64,000 bases of DNA from the NCBI RefSeq assembly GCF_025628895.1, contig NZ_JAOTJC010000007.1:124001-188000 (forward strand), written 5' to 3'. The translations under genes and the position numbers were made by a program. Below are positions 51,214-59,917 of the stretch, piece by piece. The notes beneath the pieces are model-generated. The model ran no database searches and was not told the origin of the DNA. It saw only the letters and a list, made by a program, of their open reading frames with translations. The DNA is from Alteromonas salexigens (lineage in GTDB: Bacteria; Pseudomonadota; Gammaproteobacteria; Enterobacterales; Alteromonadaceae). Numbering within the stretch: position 1 is the first letter of the stretch; each line of letters opens with the position of its first letter.

Positions 51214-51880
51214 AATTTTCCTCCAGATGTAATAAGTGACCGGTTTTAAATAACAGGGTGGCGCCTGCAGGTCCGGCGTGTAGAAAGCGTGCGTCGTGAC
51301 TGGCAAATCGCAACCAGCTGAGTGCCGGGTAAGGTTGGTCTGCTAACCGCAGCTCCCCCTCAAGCACCAGAATCTCTCTGCCACTGGCGGTGTGCGTAAA
51401 ATCCCACTGGGTGTTGGGCGCCAGAGTAACCAGGGTCGTTACCTCCCGGTGAAACTGATGTAACGGAAACACTTGTTCATCATTGTTTTTACCCTGCTGC
51501 CAGCCGAGCTGCTCACGCTGCAGCACTAACTGACGGTTATCACCTTCCCGGAAATAACACAGTTTTACAAACAGCGTGCAGCCAGAGTCGGAATAGGGAC
51601 TGTGGGCGGTGCCAGGGGGATTACGAAAATAACTGCCAGCCGGATAGTTGCCCGTCTCATCACTGAATACCCCGTCAATCACATAGATTTCCTCGCCCCC
51701 GGTGTGGACATGCTCGCTGAAAACCGAGCCGGGTTCGTATTTCACGATGGACGTAGCCCGGCCGCTTTCAGCACTCTCCCGTTCGAGTTTTTTACGCCAC
51801 ACTCCTGCCATGGGTGAGGCTTCCCACTCGAGCTGATTAACGTTGATACTCACGCTCTCAGAATAATTCTGGTTCAGCAC
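51203..51880 (-). CDS. two-cupin ChrR-like protein
   Basis: 225 residues forming two cupin barrels. First: SVFSEHVHTGGEEIYVIDGVFSDETG with His/Glu metal ligands and GTAHSPYS. Second: about residues 135-220, REILVLEGELRLADQPY, metal residues not obvious. The first barrel resembles the cupin of ChrR anti-sigma factors, but the zinc-binding anti-sigma domain and a partner sigma factor are absent, so it is not an anti-sigma factor by this evidence. GTG start after AAGGGGTAG. The stop overlaps the blc start. Confidence 0.75.
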   Translation of the reverse strand: MLNQNYSESVSINVNQLEWEASPMAGVWRKKLERESAESGRATSIVKYEPGSVFSEHVHTGGEEIYVIDGVFSDETGNYPAGSYFRNPPGTAHSPYSDSGCTLFVKLCYFREGDNRQLVLQREQLGWQQGKNNDEQVFPLHQFHREVTTLVTLAPNTQWDFTHTASGREILVLEGELRLADQPYPALSWLRFASHDARFLHAGPAGATLLFKTGHLLHLEENYAN

Positions 51881-52015
51881 ATTACTACCCCTTCCTTACA
51901 AACTCATTCGTGCGCCCCATTCTCCCTGAACTGCCTATAGGCTTTCCCCCGAGAACGACGCTTATGCTAGGCTGTCCGGTAATTTTAGATAATAAATACC
52001 CCACGGACACCTGTT

Positions 52016-52969
52016 ATGATGAAAAACACGTTTTCAAATGCCAGCCAGCTCGTATATGGCTGTATGGGATTAGGCGGTAGCTGGGACGATAGCCAGCTCA
52101 CTGCCGCCCACATAAAACAGGCTCGCACTGTTATCGATACTGCCTTTGAGCAGGGTATTACAGTATTCGACCATGCCGATATTTATACCCTGGGTAAAGC
52201 TGAGTCGGTGTTTGGCCAGGCATTGAAAGAAGCGCCTTCCATGCGCGACGATATGATCTTGCAGTCAAAATGTGCCATACGCTTTGCCGATGAACTTGGA
52301 CCAAAACGCTATGACTTTTCAGCACACTGGGTCACTGAGTCGGTCGACAACAGTCTGCAGCGCTTAGGCATCTCTCACCTTGATATACTACTGTTGCACC
52401 GTCCCGATCCATTAATGGAACTGGACGAACTCTGCACCACCCTGATGCAACTGCAACAACAGGGCAAAATACGGCATGTGGGCGTGTCGAATATGAACAG
52501 TCACCAGATTGCTTATCTGCAAAGTGCGCTGGATACCCCCATTGTGGCCAATCAGCTTGAGATGAGCCTGGGCTTTCGTGACTGGCTTGAAGACGGTATC
52601 ACCACAGGTAGTCCGGCTAACCGGCAAATGGGCTATGCGCCGGGTACGCTGGAATATTGCATGCAAAACAAGGTACAGCTTCAGGCATGGGGCAGCCTTG
52701 CCCAGGGCCGCTTTAGCGGGGGTCAGGCGCAAGACAGCACCGACAGTGCCGTGCAGCAGCTGGTCGCCAGACTGGCCAGTGAGTATGAAACAACACCAGA
52801 AGCCGTTGTGTTGGGCTGGCTGATGCGTCACCCGGCAAACATTCAGCCGGTAATTGGCACCACCAACCCGGACCGTATTGCCGCCTGTGCCAGAGCCACC
52901 GATATTATACTTTCCAGAGAGCACTGGTATTTGTTACTGGAAACCGTTCGCGGCGAGGAAGTGCCCTGA
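52016..52969 (+). CDS. ydhF: aldo/keto reductase (YdhF family)
   Basis: 317 residues, an NADPH-dependent TIM barrel: FDHADIYTLGKAESVFG with catalytic Asp/Tyr, ILQSKCAIRF (Lys), LDILLLHRPDPLMELDEL (His), HVGVSNM, and PVIGTTNPDRI near the cofactor. The whole layout follows E. coli YdhF, whose substrate is unknown. The stop overlaps the start of the yaeR homologue by one base (TGATG). Confidence 0.88.
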   Translation: MMKNTFSNASQLVYGCMGLGGSWDDSQLTAAHIKQARTVIDTAFEQGITVFDHADIYTLGKAESVFGQALKEAPSMRDDMILQSKCAIRFADELGPKRYDFSAHWVTESVDNSLQRLGISHLDILLLHRPDPLMELDELCTTLMQLQQQGKIRHVGVSNMNSHQIAYLQSALDTPIVANQLEMSLGFRDWLEDGITTGSPANRQMGYAPGTLEYCMQNKVQLQAWGSLAQGRFSGGQAQDSTDSAVQQLVARLASEYETTPEAVVLGWLMRHPANIQPVIGTTNPDRIAACARATDIILSREHWYLLLETVRGEEVP

Positions 52970-53358
52970 TGAATACACTGGCAGGTATCCACCATGTGGC
53001 CGTGATCTGCAGCGATTATCCGGTGTCGAAACATTTCTACACCCATATTCTGGGTCTGACTGTACTCGATGAGAATTATCGTGAAGCACGGCAGTCGTAT
53101 AAATGCGATCTGCGCTTACCCGACGGCACGCAACTGGAGTTGTTTTCGTTTCCTGGCGCTCCGCAGCGGCCTTCAAGACCTGAAGCACAAGGCTTGCGTC
53201 ACCTGGCATTCCGGGTGGCTGACCTGGATGAAGCTATTGCGCACCTGGCCGATCACGGCGTTAGCTGTGAGCCGGTGCGGGTAGATGAGTACACCAGTAA
53301 GCGCTTTACGTTCTTTGCCGACCCCGACGGGCTCCCGTTGGAGCTCTACGAAGCCTGA
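52969..53358 (+). CDS. yaeR: VOC-family protein (YaeR)
   Basis: 129 residues, a single glyoxalase-fold unit. IHHVAVICSDYPVSKHFY, FSFPGAPQRPSRPEAQGLRHLAF and KRFTFFADPDGLPLELYE follow E. coli YaeR almost word for word; His and Glu of the VOC metal site are in place. The catalytic role is unknown. It is translationally coupled to the aldo/keto reductase. Confidence 0.9.
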   Translation: MNTLAGIHHVAVICSDYPVSKHFYTHILGLTVLDENYREARQSYKCDLRLPDGTQLELFSFPGAPQRPSRPEAQGLRHLAFRVADLDEAIAHLADHGVSCEPVRVDEYTSKRFTFFADPDGLPLELYEA

Positions 53359-53380
53359 CCGCACGGATTGCAGGCCGTGG

Positions 53381-54271
53381 TTACTGACCGGCCTGCAACA
53401 ACGCCAGTGCGCCAAACAGCCCTGAGCGCGTCCCCAGCCCTGGGAGAACCAGTATGTCCTCCAGCGACGTACCGGCAGGGAATACAATGTAATCGTTGAG
53501 TGACTGCCGGGTTTGCGCAATTATTTTGTCCAGTAAGCCCGGGGTTTCCATCACCCCACCGCCGAAGACAATTTTTTCAGCACTTAACGTCACTAACAGA
53601 TTATGACTAAATTGTGCCACCACCTGCGCGAAGCCATCCCAGGCGGGATGGGTGTCGCCAAAGGTATGGGCAGGCTGTTGCCAGATTTTGCCTAACGCCG
53701 TGCCCGACACCAGCCCCTCCACACAGTTAGCATGAAAGGGACAGGTTCCTGCCTGACCAGCGGGCGGTGTTACCAGCATATGGCCCATTTCCGGGTGTAC
53801 CAGCCCCTGCACCGGCGCACCGTTTACCACCAGTCCACCGCCGACCCCGGTGCCAATCGTGACATAAACCGCCACCCGGGCCTGCTGTGCCGCACCCCAT
53901 TGGTATTCCGCCAATGCGGCGGCGTTAACATCAGTATCGATAACCACTTCACACTGCAAGGCATCAGTAAAGTAGTCAGTCAACGGCGTGTGGCTCCAGT
54001 GGGGCTTAGGCGTTTTCGTAATACTGCCAAACTGCGGCGATGCGCGGTTGAGATCCAACGGCCCGAAGCTGGCAATCCCCATCCGCGTAAATGCATAGCC
54101 TGCTTCACGCTGTTGCCTGAAAAAGGCGACACATGCGGACAGGGTTTCATCCGGGGTGGTGGTGGGCACGCGTAGCTCAGCAATAATCTGTCGCTCGTCA
54201 GTGACTATTGCACAGTTAAACTTAGTACCGCCGGCCTCAATGACCGCAAAGTAAGAGTTGTTAGCTGCCAT
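53381..54271 (-). CDS. ROK-family fructokinase
   Basis: 296 residues: phosphate motif FAVIEAGGTKFNCAIV at the N-terminus, VIDTDVNAAALAEY with the catalytic Asp, YVTIGTGVGGGLV, HPEMGHMLV, and a zinc-site region AGTCPFHANCVEGLVSG. EAGGTKF and HPEMGH are typical of ROK fructokinases (ScrK/GmuE group). Fructose is what amylosucrase, encoded nearby, releases from sucrose. The ATG at 54271 overlaps the permease gene by 11 bp; a TTG five codons upstream is less likely. Confidence 0.85.
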   Translation of the reverse strand: MAANNSYFAVIEAGGTKFNCAIVTDERQIIAELRVPTTTPDETLSACVAFFRQQREAGYAFTRMGIASFGPLDLNRASPQFGSITKTPKPHWSHTPLTDYFTDALQCEVVIDTDVNAAALAEYQWGAAQQARVAVYVTIGTGVGGGLVVNGAPVQGLVHPEMGHMLVTPPAGQAGTCPFHANCVEGLVSGTALGKIWQQPAHTFGDTHPAWDGFAQVVAQFSHNLLVTLSAEKIVFGGGVMETPGLLDKIIAQTRQSLNDYIVFPAGTSLEDILVLPGLGTRSGLFGALALLQAGQ

Positions 54272-55529
54272 ATTCTGAAGCCTCAATTTCAGTTAACCGG
54301 GTTTCGGTCGGATTGCGCAGGTAGTTATACACCAGTCCCACAAACAGAATGGCCGCAAACACCGTCGCTACAATGAAACCGTATTTTGCATCGCCACCCA
54401 TACTGTCACTGACCACCCCCATAATGAACGGTCCGGAGGCCGCACCTGCGGCAGTGAAAAAGAGGATAACGCCCGCCACACTGCCATGCTGATGTCGGGG
54501 GAAGCAGCTGATCCCTTTGGAGTTAAACGTGGGGTATATCACCGACATAAAAATGCCGCTTAACGGGAACAGGTACAAGGCCACCTGCTTGCCCCCGACC
54601 AACCCCAGGGCAAAGCACACCACAATGGCCCCACTGAATAACATCAATACCAGGGCCCAGTTAAAATGCGACATCATCCAGATCCCCACAAAGCGGCCCG
54701 CCGCCCGCAGGATAAAAAACGCGGTCACCGAGTAAATGGCCAGCGTTTGCGCCATGCCCTCTGAGTAACAGTCATAGGTTGCCCGCAGTGTGGTCGCGTC
54801 ACATACCAGGTAGCTGGGCATCCACACGTAGATTGCGCTTTCCGCGGCGACATACAGAAATGCCCCCACAGAAAAACCCAATGCATAGGGGTTTTTAATC
54901 AGTGTCAGGCTTTTCAGTAACGACACTTTTTCGACGTCGTGCTTATGTGAACGCACATAACTGGGATAACGCACCGACAACGCCACCACGATGAGTAACG
55001 TACATACGCCGCCGGCAATCACATACAGCCACTGCCACGCCACGCCCTGATGAATAAGATAGGCCACAATTAATGGTCCAATGATTGCGCCCACGCCGAA
55101 AAACGCCTCGGCACCGTTCATGGTCGCGGTGTGTTGGCGGGTGGAGCTGGAAATATCACCGATAAGCGCCAGCGCTCCGGTTTTAAATACCCCCACGGCA
55201 ATCCCGGACAAGGTCATCAGACTAACGATAAACACGAAGTCGTTGGCAATAAGGAAGCTGTAGCAAGCAACTCCGAATACGGCAAGGCCAAGAATGATGG
55301 TTGGTTTGCGGCCCATCTTATCGGCCAGAAAGCCCAGTAGCAGCCCCGACATGGCAATCCCCAACATGGGTAGTGAGTGCATCAGACTCGCCTGGGCATT
55401 TGTCACCGAAAACGCCACTTTTACTTCTTTTATGATTTCGCCCACTGAGTCTGATGTCATCGCAAACATCATAAACATCAGGTAGGTCAGCCAGCGTATT
55501 AACTGACTGTTTGACTGGGTATTACTCAT
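54261..55529 (-). CDS. MFS transporter, probable sucrose permease
   Basis: 422 residues with 12 predicted helices. GFLADKMGRKPTIILGLAVFG is the MFS loop 2-3 motif. It is in one operon with the fructokinase (11-bp overlap) and divergent from amylosucrase, so sucrose is the best guess for its substrate; sequence alone says only sugar/anion-type MFS. The ATG at 55529 is preceded by three AGGAC repeats that include the Shine-Dalgarno sequence. Confidence 0.8.
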   Translation of the reverse strand: MSNTQSNSQLIRWLTYLMFMMFAMTSDSVGEIIKEVKVAFSVTNAQASLMHSLPMLGIAMSGLLLGFLADKMGRKPTIILGLAVFGVACYSFLIANDFVFIVSLMTLSGIAVGVFKTGALALIGDISSSTRQHTATMNGAEAFFGVGAIIGPLIVAYLIHQGVAWQWLYVIAGGVCTLLIVVALSVRYPSYVRSHKHDVEKVSLLKSLTLIKNPYALGFSVGAFLYVAAESAIYVWMPSYLVCDATTLRATYDCYSEGMAQTLAIYSVTAFFILRAAGRFVGIWMMSHFNWALVLMLFSGAIVVCFALGLVGGKQVALYLFPLSGIFMSVIYPTFNSKGISCFPRHQHGSVAGVILFFTAAGAASGPFIMGVVSDSMGGDAKYGFIVATVFAAILFVGLVYNYLRNPTETRLTEIEASEYGS

Positions 55530-55535
55530 GCTCGT

Positions 55536-55550
55536 GTCCTGTCCTGTCCT
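55536..55550. repeat. three tandem 5-bp repeats (GTCCT)3 at the permease start
   Basis: Read on the coding strand they are AGGAC three times, each a possible Shine-Dalgarno core, 7-21 bases before the ATG. The copy number is low. Confidence 0.5.
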
Positions 55551-55727
55551 GAGGGGTGTGGGGTAGCGCTCGTTACCATTCATTAACACGGCGTACCGCC
55601 ACACTCTTTATTACACTACATTAACAACAATTCCTGCACACCCAGCTCATCAGCGTTACACATCCCGGCTAATATCAAGCGTACAGACCTTTAAAATAAG
55701 GCTCTCAACGATTATTAGAGAATTTAT

Positions 55728-55755
55728 TTGAAATTCCTACTTAATCGTTTAAGAT
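55728..55755 (+). promoter_or_regulatory. candidate amylosucrase promoter
   Basis: TTGAAA, 16 bp, TAAGAT. The leader would be about 95 bases. It lies in the 328-bp gap between the divergent permease and amylosucrase genes; that gap is A+T-rich and holds no reading frame. Confidence 0.5.
55740..55753. promoter_or_regulatory. small dyad overlapping the amylosucrase -10 box
   Basis: CTTAA-TCGT-TTAAG, 5-bp arms. Its position over the -10 region would suit a repressor. The match is short and could be chance. Confidence 0.3.
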
Positions 55756-55857
55756 AAAAAAATTAACAGAATAGAAATATCGTGTAAACCTATTTCGCCT
55801 GCTTTTTTGTTAACAATTGCACCATTTATTTTTACCCAGCCTGCACGGGAGCGCACA

Positions 55858-57807
55858 ATGAACTACTCTGCTGACAGTCAGCGTTGTCTGGAACGCATTT
55901 TAAGCAACCTTGATTTGGGAGGCTTATCTAAAAAAGATGCCTCGCTGTTCACCAAGCGGCTGCGCTGCCATTTTCCCGAGCTTTTTCAACTTTACACTGC
56001 TATCTACGGTCACCAGTATGACTGTCACTGGCACCTTCATCATTTAGTGGAAGTATTGATGCAAGGGGTGCAATCGCGCAAACCCGCGCTGAAGAAGCTG
56101 GACGTGCAACGCGAGCGAGACAGTAACTGGTATCTTGACGAGAACCAGGTAGGGATGGCCTGCTATGTGGATCTCATGGGCCCCACATTACGGGATCTCA
56201 AAGATAAAATTCCTTACTACCGTGAATTGGGCATCACCTATCTGCATCTTATGCCGCTGTATGATGCCCCTGCCGGTGACAGTGATGGCGGATATGCGGT
56301 ATCAAATTACCGTAAGGTAAACCCCCAACTGGGCAGTATGACGGACCTGCGTGATCTGGCCGTGGCGTTGCAGGAAGCTGGTATCAATTTGGTTCTGGAC
56401 TTTGTATTTAACCATACCTCCGATGAACACCCCTGGGCTAAAGCCGCACTGGCCGGCGACCGTGACCATCAGAATTTTTACTACACCTTTGACGACCGGA
56501 CATTGCCCGACCAGTATGAACAGAATCTGCGGGAAATTTTCCCGCAGGTACGCCGGGGCAGCTTCACCTATAACGACACTATGCAGAAGTGGGTATGGAC
56601 CACGTTCAACAGCTTCCAGTGGGATCTGAACTACGCTAACCCGGCGGTATTTAATGCTATCACTGAAGAAATGTTGTTTCTGGCGAACGTCGGCAGTGCC
56701 GCATTGCGGCTGGACGCGCTGGCGTTTATCTGGAAAGAAATGGGCACCAACTGCGAAAATCAGCCGAAAGCCCATACCCTTATTCAGGCATTTAACCGCT
56801 GCCTGCAAATAGTGGCTCCCGCGGTGGTGTTTAAGTCTGAAGCCATTGTCCACCCGGATGAAGTGGTCAAGTACATTCACAAGGACGAATGTCAGTTATC
56901 CTACAACCCATTATTGATGGCGCTGCTGTGGAACAGCTTGGCTACCCGCAAAACCCGTTTACTAACCCGCTCTATGCAAAAGAGTTTTACTATCCCTAAC
57001 GATTGTACCTGGGTGAATTATGTCCGTTGTCATGACGATATTGGCTGGACGTTTGATGATGCTGTTGCCCAGGACCTTGGCATTAACCCCTATGACCACC
57101 GCTACTTCCTGAACCAGTTTTATACCGGCAGATTCGATGGCTCGTTTGCCAATGGGGTGCCGTTTGCAGAAAATCCATCGAATGGGGATTGCCGGGTCTG
57201 TGGCTCACTGGCGTCGCTGTGTGGACTGGAAGCCGCGCTGGCCAGTAAGGACCAGCGTGCCATCGATGAAGCTGTCAGCCGAATGCTGTTGATGTACGGG
57301 ATCACCTTTAGTATCGGCGGGATCCCGCTTATCTATTCCAGTGATGAGCTGGGATTGTTAAACGACTACAGCTACCGCGAGGACGAAAACAAGTGTCATG
57401 ATGACCGCTGGGTAAACCGCATTGCAGTCACCAATGAGCATGTGGATCTGGTGATGAACGATAGCACCTCTGAGCTAACGCTACAGCAGCAGACTCAGCT
57501 TCGGGTTTTCAGAGGATTGAAAGCGATGCTGGACGTACGCCGTCAGCATCGGGTGTTTGGCCCTGCGGCCACCCAGATCCTTGATACCGGTAACGTGCAT
57601 TGCTTTGCGTTTGTCAGACAGCATGATGAAGGTCAACACTTGCTGGTGATAGCCAATTTCAGTGAGGCTGTACAACAAATTAACGGCGAGATTTTGAATG
57701 CACTTGGCCACCAGTCCTGCCAGGACCTGTTATCCGGTGCCAGATTGCAGGGCGACGAACCCCAGCTGACGCTGATGCCTTATCAGCAATGCTGGTGGCA
57801 GGCTTAA
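55858..57807 (+). CDS. amylosucrase (GH13 subfamily 4)
   Basis: 649 residues. It splits sucrose, transfers glucose to a growing alpha-1,4-glucan and frees fructose. The sequence follows Neisseria amylosucrase: VGMACYVDLMGPTLRDL, FVFNHTSDEHPWA, nucleophile Asp in ALRLDALAFIWKEMGT, acid/base Glu in FKSEAIVHPDEVV, third Asp in VRCHDDIGWTFDDA, and GVPFAENPSNGDCRVCG. The N-terminal helical domain and C-terminal beta domain are present and there is no signal peptide, so it is cytosolic. The ATG at 55858 follows GGGAG. A strong terminator follows. Confidence 0.93.
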   Translation: MNYSADSQRCLERILSNLDLGGLSKKDASLFTKRLRCHFPELFQLYTAIYGHQYDCHWHLHHLVEVLMQGVQSRKPALKKLDVQRERDSNWYLDENQVGMACYVDLMGPTLRDLKDKIPYYRELGITYLHLMPLYDAPAGDSDGGYAVSNYRKVNPQLGSMTDLRDLAVALQEAGINLVLDFVFNHTSDEHPWAKAALAGDRDHQNFYYTFDDRTLPDQYEQNLREIFPQVRRGSFTYNDTMQKWVWTTFNSFQWDLNYANPAVFNAITEEMLFLANVGSAALRLDALAFIWKEMGTNCENQPKAHTLIQAFNRCLQIVAPAVVFKSEAIVHPDEVVKYIHKDECQLSYNPLLMALLWNSLATRKTRLLTRSMQKSFTIPNDCTWVNYVRCHDDIGWTFDDAVAQDLGINPYDHRYFLNQFYTGRFDGSFANGVPFAENPSNGDCRVCGSLASLCGLEAALASKDQRAIDEAVSRMLLMYGITFSIGGIPLIYSSDELGLLNDYSYREDENKCHDDRWVNRIAVTNEHVDLVMNDSTSELTLQQQTQLRVFRGLKAMLDVRRQHRVFGPAATQILDTGNVHCFAFVRQHDEGQHLLVIANFSEAVQQINGEILNALGHQSCQDLLSGARLQGDEPQLTLMPYQQCWWQA

Positions 57808-57820
57808 TACTTTTCCAGAG

Positions 57821-57864
57821 GTGCTGCCCTTGGCGTCGGGTGTCCCGGCAGCACTTTTTTTTTT
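57821..57864 (+). terminator. rho-independent terminator after amylosucrase
   Basis: GTGCTGCC (57821-57828) pairs with GGCAGCAC (57847-57854) across an 18-base loop, then ten T. Confidence 0.85.
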
Positions 57865-58053
57865 AAACATCTCTTCGATGCCCTGTTCCCCATACCTTCA
57901 TTGTCGAATTCATACTTTGGTATGAGGGCAGAAAAAAACGCGCTAGTTATAATCCAATAACGCGTCAGCGGCTTATCCATTACAGCACTAGCCTTTCTGC
58001 GCGCAAGCGTGAGGTTGCAGGATGCACTCACCAGTAACTCTCAAGGATTATTT

Positions 58054-58263
58054 ATGACGGCAAAGCGTGACTTAGAATATCTCTGCCCTCACTGCGGCCA
58101 TGTTAATGCCATAGCAGAACACGCCGTGCGTGACATGTACAAAGAGCAATACACCGAGTGTGTACACTGTCGGCAGCAATTGGAAATTGTCCCGGCATGC
58201 GGGATTGGCGATCAGATCAATCTGGTCGTGTCAGTTGCGGCGCAGGATACACCGCAACGGTAA
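58054..58263 (+). CDS. small zinc-ribbon protein
   Basis: 69 residues with YLCPHCGH at the N-terminus and TECVHCRQQ in the middle, a four-Cys zinc ribbon, plus one later Cys. The hydrophilic remainder has no motif I know. It resembles short cysteine-rich (CPxCG-type) proteins in pattern only. AAGGA lies eight bases before the ATG. It is convergent with folE, stops 3 bp apart. Function unknown. Confidence 0.65.
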   Translation: MTAKRDLEYLCPHCGHVNAIAEHAVRDMYKEQYTECVHCRQQLEIVPACGIGDQINLVVSVAAQDTPQR

Positions 58264-58266
58264 GGA

Positions 58267-58956
58267 TTACGGTTTTGAGAAAAACTCGCGACGCAAATCT
58301 TTGTCTGCCAGGAATTGACCGCCCAGCGCAGATGTCCGTGTGTATGAACTGGTGTCCCGAATGCCGCGTGCTTTTACGCAATAGTGGGTCGCATTAATCG
58401 ACACCGCCACGTCCTCAGTACCCGCCAGCGTTTGCAATGCAACCAGCACCTGTTGGGTTAATCGCTCCTGCACCTGCGGGCGCTGCGCGAAGAACCCCAC
58501 CAAGCGGTTAAGTTTAGACAGGCCAATCACGGTATCCTTCGGGATATAGGCAATATCAGCCACACCATCAATGGTCACAAAATGATGCTCACAGGTCGAT
58601 GTCAGACTGATATCCGAAACCTGCACCGGCTCCAGGATCTGCATTTTATTTTCAATTTGGGTAATTTTTGGGAAACGCTTGTAATCCAGCCCGCCAAAAA
58701 GCTCACTTACATACATTTTGGCTATCCGGTCTGGGGTATCCGCTAAACTGTCATCAGTAAGATCCAGTCCCAGGGTGTTCATAACATCCTGCATTGCTAC
58801 CGCGATACGCTTGCGTTTCTGATCGTCAGACAAGCCGGTCTCCACCATCGGCGTTTCCAGCCCTCTGGCTACCAGCGCATCGCGTACCATGCGCGCTTCC
58901 GGAGAAATTGATGGGTTCAGTGCATCACGCACCACTACCGCTTCATTTGCTAACAT
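58267..58956 (-). CDS. folE: GTP cyclohydrolase I
   Basis: Converts GTP to dihydroneopterin triphosphate, the entry to folate and tetrahydromonapterin. 229 residues: [31 protein letters not shown] (zinc Cys and His), [31 protein letters not shown], and HYCVKARGI with the second zinc Cys. ATG at 58956 after GGAAG is preferred over the GTG two codons upstream, which overlaps the Shine-Dalgarno sequence. It is divergent from folM. Confidence 0.96.
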   Translation of the reverse strand: MLANEAVVVRDALNPSISPEARMVRDALVARGLETPMVETGLSDDQKRKRIAVAMQDVMNTLGLDLTDDSLADTPDRIAKMYVSELFGGLDYKRFPKITQIENKMQILEPVQVSDISLTSTCEHHFVTIDGVADIAYIPKDTVIGLSKLNRLVGFFAQRPQVQERLTQQVLVALQTLAGTEDVAVSINATHYCVKARGIRDTSSYTRTSALGGQFLADKDLRREFFSKP

Positions 58957-59116
58957 TGACACTTCCGTCTTTACTGCTTGATTCCAGCCAATACGTTTTC
59001 AACCGAAAGGCGGGATTACTAATGATAACTATATGACATAATCTTAATAATGCACATTCGAACTCGTTATAAGCAATGCGCGTAACCATCAGATTATTAT
59101 CGACAGGAGAATCCGT

Positions 59117-59824
59117 TTGAGCCACCCCGTGTTAATTACCGGAGCCAGCCAGCGCCTTGGCCTGGCTATTGCCAACGACTTACTCTCGCGATCTGTCCCC
59201 GTCATTATCACCTATCGAACACCGAAGCCAGCTGTCACCCAGCTTGAAGCGGACGGGGCGTCCACAATTCAGGCGGATTTTAGCACTGCACAAGGTATTG
59301 ATCGAGCAATCGATGCAATTCAGGCAGCAACGTCAGGTTTACGGGCCATTATTCATAATGCGTCTGATTGGGAGCCTGAATCAGAACACCGCGATTACCA
59401 GTCTTTGATTGAAACAATGATGCAGGTGCATGCTATCGCGCCTTACCGGCTCAACCTGGCGCTACAGTCGCTTCTGCAGGGCCAGGGGAGCACCACCGAC
59501 ATTATTCATATGACCGATTATGTCCAACTGACCGGCAGTCAGAAGCACGTGGCGTACTCTGCCAGCAAGGCCGCGCTGCATAATCTAACCCTGTCATTTG
59601 CGAAAATGCTCGCCCCCGACGTGAAAGTGAATAGCATCGCCCCTGCCCTGCTCATGTTTAATGATGATGACCCCCAAGCGTACCGGGATAAAGCGCGTAA
59701 AAAATCATTGCTGGAAACGGTGCCGGGTGCGCAGGAGGCAGTAAAAGCGGTCAATTACCTGTTAAGCAGCGATTACATGACCGGCCAGACACTTCATCTG
59801 GATGGCGGCAGACACCTGAAATAA
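59117..59824 (+). CDS. folM: dihydromonapterin reductase FolM
   Basis: 235-residue short-chain dehydrogenase: ITGASQRLGLAIA (NADPH binding), YRTPKPAV, AIIHNASDWEPE, MTDYVQLTGSQKHVAYSASKAAL with Tyr and Lys of the active site, VNSIAPALLMFND, and DGGRHLK at the end. This is the FolM pattern of E. coli, which reduces dihydromonapterin to tetrahydromonapterin. The start is TTG at 59117, seven bases after AGGAG; no ATG fits. It is paired with folE head to head. Confidence 0.93.
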   Translation: MSHPVLITGASQRLGLAIANDLLSRSVPVIITYRTPKPAVTQLEADGASTIQADFSTAQGIDRAIDAIQAATSGLRAIIHNASDWEPESEHRDYQSLIETMMQVHAIAPYRLNLALQSLLQGQGSTTDIIHMTDYVQLTGSQKHVAYSASKAALHNLTLSFAKMLAPDVKVNSIAPALLMFNDDDPQAYRDKARKKSLLETVPGAQEAVKAVNYLLSSDYMTGQTLHLDGGRHLK

Positions 59825-59858
59825 TGTTCTTGTACGAACACATTCGACAAGAATTGTT

Positions 59859-59887
59859 TTGGTTGTGTTATTGATGCTCGCTATACT
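59859..59887 (+). promoter_or_regulatory. promoter for aguAB
   Basis: TTGGTT, 17 bp, TATACT, with transcription predicted near 59894, about 24 bases before the aguA ATG. Confidence 0.6.
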
Positions 59888-59917
59888 TTGCGCCATTGCC
59901 GTTTAGCGAGATTTTCA

